Positions 7,014 to 12,774 of a DNA stretch of 15,395 nt are shown here, in pieces. Position 1 is the first letter of the stretch. Each line of letters begins with the position of its first letter. The position numbers were made by a program, and so were the translations under genes. Origin of the DNA: Paracoccaceae bacterium (lineage in GTDB: Bacteria; Pseudomonadota; Alphaproteobacteria; Rhodobacterales; Rhodobacteraceae); assembly GCA_007121115.1 (NCBI GenBank), contig SKMI01000199.1:1-15395 (forward strand), given 5' to 3'. The notes beneath the pieces are model-generated. The model had not been told where the DNA came from and did no database searches. It saw only the letters and a program-made list of their open reading frames with translations.

Positions 7014-7376
7014 TCAAGCGTGATCATCCGACACCCGCCGGGTCCCTGCCGCCAGCCGCGCCAGCACCGCAGCGCGCCCGGTGCTGCGCGCCGCCACCGC
7101 CCGCGCGGCCATCGTTGCCGCCCGTTCGCGCGCCAGTTCCCCGTTCAACGCCTTGCGCTGCCCTTCGGCCCACTGGCGGTGGCTCTGCTGTGCGGCCCAG
7201 AGCGCCGGGTCCGGCGGCAACGGAGCGGCGGCGCCGGCGCGCAAGGCGGCCAGCCGTCCTTCGGTTTCGGCCTGCGCCTGCACATGTTTCGCCAGCCGCG
7301 CCAGATGGGCATCGCGCTTCAGCGCGGCCAGTTCCGCCATCCGCGCCAGCCGTTGCCGCTCCTGCGCGCGGCTCAT
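7014..7376 (-). CDS. Small coiled-coil protein downstream of flhB (FliJ-like candidate)
   Basis: This 120-residue soluble protein has no signal peptide or membrane segment. It is rich in Ala, Arg, Gln and Glu, with heptad-like helices at about residues 1-48 and 66-112, broken by a Pro-rich turn (AAPLPPDPALW, 50-60). Such a two-helix, coiled-coil layout is that of FliJ-type flagellar export chaperones, but I see no motif that proves it. The ATG at 7376 overlaps the flhB stop as ATGA, so it is coupled to flhB and probably serves flagellar export or assembly. Within the window it is the last flagellar gene. It is best annotated as a flagellar-cluster protein of unknown function. Confidence 0.75.
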   Translation of the reverse strand: MSRAQERQRLARMAELAALKRDAHLARLAKHVQAQAETEGRLAALRAGAAAPLPPDPALWAAQQSHRQWAEGQRKALNGELARERAATMAARAVAARSTGRAAVLARLAAGTRRVSDDHA

Positions 7377-8461
7377 GGCCGGAAGCGCCCCTTCGCCTTG
7401 GTGCGCATGGCCTCGGCGAAGCGTATGGCGGCGGCGACCGCGGCGTAATGCTCGGGCGCGATCTCGGCGCCCAGATCGACGGTGGCGTGGAGCGCGCGGG
7501 CGGTGGGCGGGTCGGGGTGGATCGGCACCCCGGCCTCGGCCGCGCGTTCGCGGATGCGGGCGGCGATCTCGTCCACTCCCTTGGCCACGCAGACCGGAGC
7601 CCCCGGCGCGCCACGGTCCCATTTCAGCGCCACGGCGTAATGGCTGGGGTTGGTGATCACCACATCGGCCTGCGGGACCTTGGCGAGCATCTGGTTGGTG
7701 GCGATCTCGGTGGCGCGCTGGCGGCGCTGCTGGCGGGCCTGCGGGTCGCCCTCGGACTGCTTGATCTCATCGCGCATTTCCTTGTGGCTCATGCGGTTGC
7801 GGCGCATGTGCTCGGCCCGCTGCCAGAAGAAATCGATCCCCCCGATCACCACCATGATGACAAAGACCAGCCCCAGGAAGGCCACCCCCATCAACAGCAT
7901 CTCACGCACCCCCGCACCGGGGGCCAGCAGCACCAGCCCGACGATGGTTTCGATCTGGGCCATGATGAACACCCAGAGCAGCACCGAGATCACCGCCAGC
8001 TTGACAAAGCTCTTGGCGAATTCGAACAGACCGTTGCGGCCGTACTTGTTCTTGGCGTTGGCAATCGGCGAGATGCGCGAGAGCTTTGGCTTCAGCTTCG
8101 AGGGCGCAAAGACAACCGCCCGCTGCGCGATCAGCGACATCCAGACCAGCGCCATGGGCAGCAGGAACAACGGCAGGAGTGGCACCACCACCGCCGCCAT
8201 CAGCCCGCCCACCGGCGCACGCGCCTGCGCCGCCGTCAACGCCGCCAGCGCGGGGGCCTGATCCAGCAGTACCGCCATTGCGCGGGCGGGCTGGCCCAGC
8301 GCCCAGCCGCCAGCCGCCAGCGCCACCAGCGCCAGCGCGCCAAAGGCCGCGGCGGTGTTGAGGTCGGTGGACCGCGGCACCTCGCCCTTGCGGCGCTGGT
8401 CATCAAGCTTGCGCTGGGTGGGCTCGAATTCCTTTTCGCCGGACTGGTTTTCCTCGCTCAT
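7373..8461 (-). CDS. flhB: Flagellar export switch protein FlhB
   Basis: FlhB is the substrate-specificity switch of the flagellar type III export gate; it changes export from rod/hook to filament proteins after autocleavage. The protein has 362 residues. The N-terminal EFEPTQRKLDDQRRKGEVPRS motif (11-31) is characteristic, followed by four hydrophobic segments up to about residue 210 and a charged linker (RAEHMRRNRMSHKEMRDE). The cytoplasmic domain has the cleavage site as NPSH (271-274) instead of the common NPTH; N271 and P272 are intact. The ATG at 8461 has GAGGG upstream (plus-strand 8469-8473), which overlaps the fliR stop. The gap to fliR is 10 bp, and the end overlaps the FliJ-like gene. 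Confidence 0.96.
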   Translation of the reverse strand: MSEENQSGEKEFEPTQRKLDDQRRKGEVPRSTDLNTAAAFGALALVALAAGGWALGQPARAMAVLLDQAPALAALTAAQARAPVGGLMAAVVVPLLPLFLLPMALVWMSLIAQRAVVFAPSKLKPKLSRISPIANAKNKYGRNGLFEFAKSFVKLAVISVLLWVFIMAQIETIVGLVLLAPGAGVREMLLMGVAFLGLVFVIMVVIGGIDFFWQRAEHMRRNRMSHKEMRDEIKQSEGDPQARQQRRQRATEIATNQMLAKVPQADVVITNPSHYAVALKWDRGAPGAPVCVAKGVDEIAARIRERAAEAGVPIHPDPPTARALHATVDLGAEIAPEHYAAVAAAIRFAEAMRTKAKGRFRP

Positions 8462-8471
8462 GGCGGAGCCC

Positions 8472-9257
8472 TCATGGCGCCGTTGGGTCGGCCAGGAAGC
8501 CGTGGAAGGCGTCCAGCCAGACCGTCAGCATCAGGGGCGCGGCCAGCATCAAGACCGCAAGCCCGGCGAAGGTGATCGCCGGCGCACCGACAAAGGCCAC
8601 CATCAGTTGCGGCATCGCCTTGTTGATCGCGCCAAGCGTGACGTTGTACAGGAGCGCGATCACCACGAAGGGCAGCGCCAGCCGGAAGGCCAGGGTGAAG
8701 CTCTGCGCGACGCGCGCAACACCCCATTCCGCCGCCATCCCGTTCGACACCGCCTGCCCCGGCGGCAGCATGGCGTAGGACAGGATCATCAGTTCGGCCA
8801 GCCGCACGTGCAGCCCGAAGATCAGCGCCAGCGCCAACCCGCCCATCACCAGCACCTGCGCGATGGCCGGTTGCGGGTCCACATTCGCGCCGCCGAAGAA
8901 CTGCGCCAGGGATGTCGCCTGCGCCGCCATGGTCCCCGCGGTCTGCAACGCCATGACAAACAGCCGCAACCCGATGCCCAGCATCAGCCCGATCGCCGCC
9001 TCACCCGCGATCAGCCCGGCCAGCGCGAGCGGGGTTTCCGGGACGGGCGGCAGCGCGGGCGCAACGGCGGGTGCCACCACGAGCGTGAAGGCCATGGCTA
9101 CGGCCAGGCGCACGCGCAGGGGCACGATCATTTCACCGAACGCGGGCAGCAGCGCCGCCATGGCGCCGATGCGCAGGAATACCAGCACCGCGGCCGTGGC
9201 CCAGGGCGCGGCCTCGGCGGCCAGTTCCTCCAGTGCGGCCAGAAGCTCCGGGCTCAT
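8472..9257 (-). CDS. fliR: Flagellar export gate protein FliR
   Basis: FliR is an integral membrane component of the flagellar type III secretion gate, forming the export core with FliP and FliQ. The 261 residues and about six hydrophobic segments are normal. The family-like motif AAQATSLAQFFGGANVDPQP (111-130) and LPFVVIALLYNVTLGAINKAMPQL (195-218) are clear. The open frame continues well upstream, but that part is antisense-like shadow of flhA. I chose the ATG at 9257 because it gives the standard MSPELLAALEE start and overlaps the TGA of the small upstream ORF as ATGA. In many relatives fliR directly follows flhA; here about 150 bp separate them. Confidence 0.94.
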   Translation of the reverse strand: MSPELLAALEELAAEAAPWATAAVLVFLRIGAMAALLPAFGEMIVPLRVRLAVAMAFTLVVAPAVAPALPPVPETPLALAGLIAGEAAIGLMLGIGLRLFVMALQTAGTMAAQATSLAQFFGGANVDPQPAIAQVLVMGGLALALIFGLHVRLAELMILSYAMLPPGQAVSNGMAAEWGVARVAQSFTLAFRLALPFVVIALLYNVTLGAINKAMPQLMVAFVGAPAITFAGLAVLMLAAPLMLTVWLDAFHGFLADPTAP

Positions 9258-9267
9258 GCCGCCACCG
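9249..9267. repeat. 19-bp direct repeat, copy at the fliR start
   Basis: CGGGCTCATGCCGCCACCG on the plus strand. On the coding strand it covers the end of the 51-codon ORF (VAA, stop) and the first fliR codons (Met-Ser-Pro). It is identical to the copy at 9401-9419, 152 bp away. Confidence 0.9.
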
Positions 9268-9409
9268 GCCCTGAACGCGACGGGCGGAGTCCCGATCTTT
9301 CGGACCCGTTCGACACCCCGGGCATGACGCGACCGCGTCTGCGGAAACGCGCTGCCGCAGCCGGATGCACGGGCAGGGAGGGTCGCGCGACCAGCGCCTG
9401 CGGGCTCAT
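9254..9409 (-). CDS. Possible 51-codon coupled ORF between flhA and fliR
   Basis: A short frame encodes 51 residues starting MSPQALVARPS and ending SGPVAA. Its ATG overlaps the flhA stop (ATGA) and its TGA overlaps the fliR ATG, so ribosomes could pass flhA, this ORF and fliR in sequence. The product is Arg-, Pro- and Ala-rich with one Glu and no Asp, and has no recognisable domain. Its first codons repeat those of fliR and its last codons repeat those of flhA. This suggests that it arose from a junction duplication and acts mainly to keep translational coupling, not as a functional peptide. Whether the peptide is stable is unknown. Confidence 0.4.
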   Translation of the reverse strand: MSPQALVARPSLPVHPAAAARFRRRGRVMPGVSNGSERSGLRPSRSGPVAA

Positions 9410-9419
9410 GCCGCCACCG
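9401..9419. repeat. 19-bp direct repeat, copy at the flhA end
   Basis: This copy is identical over 19 bp to 9249-9267. On the coding strand it holds the last flhA codons (VAA, stop) and the first codons of the small ORF (Met-Ser-Pro). The two copies enclose 133 bp of unique sequence, which contains the perfect 12-bp palindrome GGTCGCGCGACC at 9381-9392. Confidence 0.9.
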
Positions 9420-11487
9420 TGCCCAGCAGCGCCGGGCGCGCGTCGGTGCCGATCTCCTCGAAGGCCAGCACCGGCGCGCGCAGGCCGCGCGCGGCCATGA
9501 CCGTGCGCAGGAACCGCCGCCGCAGCGCGGGCGTGACCAGTGCCGGGGCATCGCCGGAGGCGGTGGCCGCGGACAGCGCCTCGGCGAGGTTTCCGGCCAG
9601 CCGGGTGAAGGCATCGGGCGGCAGCGCCACATCGACCTCGCCCCGGTCGCCTTGCACCTGATAGGTGGCGAACATGTCCTCCCACTCGGGCGCCAGTTGC
9701 ACGAGTGGCAGGGTCCCGTCGGCGCGCTTCATCCCCGCGACAAGCTGGAAGCCCAGCCGCTGGCGGACGTGTTCGCAGACCGCTTCGGGGGACATCCGGC
9801 CGCCGCGCATCTCGGCGATGGCTTCCAGGATCAGCGGCAGATTGCGGATCGACACGCGCTCCTCCAGCAGCAGCCGCAGGACCGACAGCAGCAGGTCCAT
9901 GGGAACCTTTTCCGGTATGAGGTCATCGAGCAGGCGTTGGTTGGCCTCGGCCCGGTCGGGGTCACTCAGCCGGGTGAGTTCCCGCAAGGTCCGGTTCAGG
10001 CCCTTGAGCGTCAGCAGCCGTGCCATGTTGGTCTTCAGCACCTCCAGCAGATGGGTGGCCAGCACCTCGGCCGGGCTGACCACGGTGGCGCCGGATAGCG
10101 CCGCCGATTCGCGCGCGGGCTGCGGCACCCAGCGGGCGGGGGCGCCATAGACCGGTTCGGCGACGTCGACGCCGGGCGGGGTGTCGCCCTCGGCATCGGA
10201 CAACAGCGCCAGCACATGGTCCGGGTAAAGCCGGTCCATCGCCTGTTCGACCCCGTGGATCAGCACCCGGTAGCCGCCCTGCGGCAGCGCGGCATCATCG
10301 GTCAGCCGGATTTCGGGCAGGATCAGGCCGAAGTTGCGCACCATATGGCGGCGGATGCTGGCGATGCGCGCATCCAGCCCGGTGGCCGGGTCCAGCACCA
10401 TGGCCACCAGATCGGGCGCGAACTGGACGTGGATCTCGTCCAGTTCCAGCATGTCCCCCAGGCTGGGCTCGGCGGGTTTCTCGGCCTCCGGCGTCAGGGT
10501 CGGGGCGGCCTCGCGCGCCCGCGCCGCGCGTTGGGCCAGAAGCGCCAGCGCCCCCAATCCCACAGCGCCAACCACGAAGGGCAGGAACGGCAACCCCGGC
10601 ACCACGGCGAAGACCAGCATCAGCACCGCGACCGTGGCCAGCGCGGGTGGGTAGCGGCCAAGTTGCTCGAACAGCGTCATGTCGGTGGCGCCGCTGGCGC
10701 CCCCGCGTGCCAGCAGCAGCGCCGCCGCGATGGAGATGATCACCGCCGGGATCTGGTTCACCAGCCCGTCGCCCACGGTCAGGATGGCATAGGTTTCAAA
10801 CGCCGCGCCCAGGTCCATGCCGTGGTTCATCGTCCCGTTGATCAGCCCGACCACGATGTTCAGAAGCGTGATCAGGAGCCCCGCCACCGCGTCGCCCTTG
10901 ACGAACTTCGATGCCCCGTCGAGCGAGCCGAAGAAGGTGGTCTCGGCCTGCTCGGTCTCGCGCCGCGCCTTGGCCTGTTCGTGCGTGATGGCGCCTGCGG
11001 ACATGTCGGCGTCGATGGCCAGTTGCTTGCCCGGCATCCCGTCGAGGGCGAAGCGCGCGCCGACCTCGGCCATGCGGCCCGCACCCTTGGTGATGACGAT
11101 GAAGTTGACGATCAGCAGCACCAGGAAGATCACCACGCCCAGGAACACGCTGCCCGACATGACGAAATTGGCAAACCCCTCGATCACCCCGCCCGCGGCG
11201 TGGGTGCCGCTGTGCCCCTCGCCGATGATCAGCTTGGTGGACGAGACGTTGAGCGACAGGCGCAACATCAAGGACGCCAGCAAGACCGTTGGAAAGATGG
11301 AGAAATCCAGCGGGCGCTGGATGAAGAGCGTGACCGTGAACATCAGGATCGCCAGCGCGAAGGAGGCCGCGAGGCCCAGGTCCAGCACCACGGCAGGCAC
11401 CGGCAGGATCATCATGACGATCACCGCCATCAGCGCCATGGCCAGCAGCACCGTGGGGCGGTAGAGCGCGCGAATGTCCAGCGTCAT
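9406..11487 (-). CDS. flhA: Flagellar export gate protein FlhA
   Basis: FlhA is the large export-gate protein of the flagellar type III system. Its cytoplasmic domain forms a nonameric ring that docks chaperone-substrate complexes. The product has 693 residues, the usual size. The N-terminal half (about 1-320) has roughly eight membrane segments. The FHIPEP family signature is visible at about 138-162 (RMAEVGARFALDGMPGKQ, then LAIDADMSAG), and RPLDFSIFPTVLLASLMLRLSLN lies at 58-80. A linker rich in Glu, Ala and Pro (about 321-345) leads to the cytoplasmic domain, with DLIPEKVPMDLLLSVLRLLLEERVSIRNLP near 530-560. The ATG at 11487 overlaps the transglycosylase stop as ATGA. The stop overlaps the small ORF before fliR. 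Confidence 0.97.
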   Translation of the reverse strand: MTLDIRALYRPTVLLAMALMAVIVMMILPVPAVVLDLGLAASFALAILMFTVTLFIQRPLDFSIFPTVLLASLMLRLSLNVSSTKLIIGEGHSGTHAAGGVIEGFANFVMSGSVFLGVVIFLVLLIVNFIVITKGAGRMAEVGARFALDGMPGKQLAIDADMSAGAITHEQAKARRETEQAETTFFGSLDGASKFVKGDAVAGLLITLLNIVVGLINGTMNHGMDLGAAFETYAILTVGDGLVNQIPAVIISIAAALLLARGGASGATDMTLFEQLGRYPPALATVAVLMLVFAVVPGLPFLPFVVGAVGLGALALLAQRAARAREAAPTLTPEAEKPAEPSLGDMLELDEIHVQFAPDLVAMVLDPATGLDARIASIRRHMVRNFGLILPEIRLTDDAALPQGGYRVLIHGVEQAMDRLYPDHVLALLSDAEGDTPPGVDVAEPVYGAPARWVPQPARESAALSGATVVSPAEVLATHLLEVLKTNMARLLTLKGLNRTLRELTRLSDPDRAEANQRLLDDLIPEKVPMDLLLSVLRLLLEERVSIRNLPLILEAIAEMRGGRMSPEAVCEHVRQRLGFQLVAGMKRADGTLPLVQLAPEWEDMFATYQVQGDRGEVDVALPPDAFTRLAGNLAEALSAATASGDAPALVTPALRRRFLRTVMAARGLRAPVLAFEEIGTDARPALLGTVAA

Positions 11488-12278
11488 CGGAACACCCCCA
11501 GCGCCAGCCCGCCCATCGACACCGGTCCCTGCCCCGCTGCAGCAGGTGCCGCCGCGACCGGGCGCGCCTCAGATCGGGCCGCCCCGAGGACCGACCCCGG
11601 GGCTGCGGGCAAGTCCTGCAGGGCCATCAGCAGGCGCGGCCCCTCGGGCCGCTGCGCGGCCTGGCGTATCGCCTCTGCCCGCGCCGGGTCGGCAGCTTCC
11701 ACCGATTGCGCCGCCAGCGCGCGATCGAAACGCGCAAGATAGCGCACCGCAAGCGCCGGGGTGGCCGAGTGATACGCCCCGACGGCCGCGCGCCACGACC
11801 CGTGGCGGCCCTTCAACCGCGCCAGTAACCGCGCGGCGTAATCGGCGTTGGTCTGCGGATGCAGCATGGCCTCGAGCGAGGCAAAGCGGGACCCGTGCCA
11901 GCGGTGGTTGATCTGGAAGCACCCCAGGTCGAAGCTGTCGCGTCCCCGCGCCTGCGTGGCGCGGGCGAGCGCCAGCGCCGCGTCCGGGGTGGGTGGCCAG
12001 TGGCCCTGCGCGCCGGTGTTCACCGCCCAGGGCCAGGGCCGCACGCGTCCATCCGCCCCGGCACGGCCCGATTCGACCCGCGCAACGGCCAGCATAACGG
12101 GCACCGGCACGTCATGCCGTGCCGCCGCGCGGAGCGCCGCCGCTTCGCACAGCGCCGCGGGATCGCCGGATGCGGACACGCTGGCAGCGGCGGGCAGCAT
12201 GACGCAGACGAGCGCCAGCAAAACGCTTTTGAAGCGTCGGCGTTGCGCCCTGCGGGCACCCGCGCTGCACCGTGCCAC
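11484..12278 (-). CDS. Secreted lytic transglycosylase (SLT domain), probably flagellar
   Basis: This enzyme is predicted to cleave peptidoglycan glycan strands in the periplasm, probably to let the flagellar rod through, as SltF does in Rhodobacter sphaeroides. With a GTG start at 12278 it has 264 residues. A signal peptide, RRRFKSVLLALVCVMLPAAASVSA, lies at about 13-36. The SLT motifs are AVARVESG with catalytic E69, GCFQINHRW (120-128) and AVGAYHSA (165-172). The C-terminal tail (about 205-264) is Ala/Pro-rich without a domain. The start is uncertain: the frame stays open to ATGs at 12419, 12437 and 12482, but none has a good ribosome binding site, and the extra residues would put an unusually long basic segment before the signal sequence. 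The stop overlaps flhA by 4 bp, which ties it to flagellar assembly. Confidence 0.85.
   Translation of the reverse strand: MARCSAGARRAQRRRFKSVLLALVCVMLPAAASVSASGDPAALCEAAALRAAARHDVPVPVMLAVARVESGRAGADGRVRPWPWAVNTGAQGHWPPTPDAALALARATQARGRDSFDLGCFQINHRWHGSRFASLEAMLHPQTNADYAARLLARLKGRHGSWRAAVGAYHSATPALAVRYLARFDRALAAQSVEAADPARAEAIRQAAQRPEGPRLLMALQDLPAAPGSVLGAARSEARPVAAAPAAAGQGPVSMGGLALGVFR
12223..12237 (-). other. Terminator-like hairpin inside the transglycosylase signal-peptide codons
   Basis: On the coding strand ACGCTT, loop CAA and AAGCGT form a perfect 6-bp stem, directly followed by TTTG. It resembles a weak intrinsic terminator or a translation-damping stem shortly after the predicted start. 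Codon constraint (Arg-Phe-Lys-Ser-Val) could also explain it. Confidence 0.3.
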
Positions 12279-12774
12279 GGAAGCACGGCACCGACCGGAA
12301 CCCGCTCCTGCTGCCCTGCTCGCAGGTGCGCGCCGCCCCGCAACACCCCGGGCGGACACTTCCCGAGAGGCCGTGCAGCGGCGTTCTGCCTTGCTGATAC
12401 AAGGGCGGAGAATGGCCATGAACGGCGTATCTGACATGCGGCTCACAACTTCTGCTCGAGACTGCGGGCACCCTAGACCCATGCTGGTTTACAGACGGTA
12501 AGCATGACGGCGATGCGCAAGGAAAACACCGCAAGGCCGTCAATGACGGTGGCCCCGCCGTCGGCGCCCTGCGGCACGTTGCCCGCAGCCCAACCGGGCC
12601 GGGGACGGTATCCGAAAGCGCCACGGCCGCAGCGTTCCCTGGCCGCTCCGATGCCGACCCCCTTCTGCCGGTGCGATGCTGCGCCGAAGCGACTCACCTG
12701 GCGCAGCGTGGCGGCGCAGGTTCGAATGCGAGCGCCCGCATCACAAACGGCCTTGGACGGCCGTGCGGGTCGGA
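12279..12774. other. About 500 bp without a supported gene
   Basis: This stretch lies between the transglycosylase and the large AMIN-like protein. Several frames are open on both strands, as usual at this GC content. One minus-strand frame of 101 codons (12473-12778) overlaps the upstream stop as ATGA, but its product has almost no acidic residues and no hydrophobic or domain pattern, so I do not call it. The part near 12400-12540 is less GC-rich and may hold the promoter or leader for the transglycosylase-flhA genes. I could not identify a convincing sigma-70, sigma-54, sigma-28 or CtrA (TTAA-N7-TTAA) site. Confidence 0.6.
12747..12764 (-). terminator. Weak candidate terminator after the AMIN-like gene
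   Basis: On the minus strand ACGGCC, a 6-base loop and GGCCGT form a perfect 6-bp stem, starting 10 bases after the TGA of the large gene and followed by TTGTG. The short stem and broken T-run make it a weak candidate, but its position directly behind a stop codon and before a long gene-free stretch supports it. Confidence 0.35.

Noticed and set aside
5768..8575. 935-codon plus-strand open frame over troD and flhB
   Set aside because: It is out of frame with troD and antisense to flhB, with low-complexity Gly/Arg/Ala composition, and crosses the terminator region.
9258..9632. Extended N-terminus of fliR in the same open frame
   Set aside because: The extra residues overlap flhA, are Arg/Pro-rich, and do not resemble FliR; the ATG at 9257 gives the standard length and family start.
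10216..11742. 508-codon plus-strand frame antisense to flhA
   Set aside because: His/Arg/Gln-rich translation typical of an antisense shadow; flhA is certain on the other strand.
12710..12745. tRNA-like T-loop sequence GGTTCGAAT
   Set aside because: The flanking bases do not give a 5-bp T-stem, and no acceptor, D or anticodon arms can be assembled around it.
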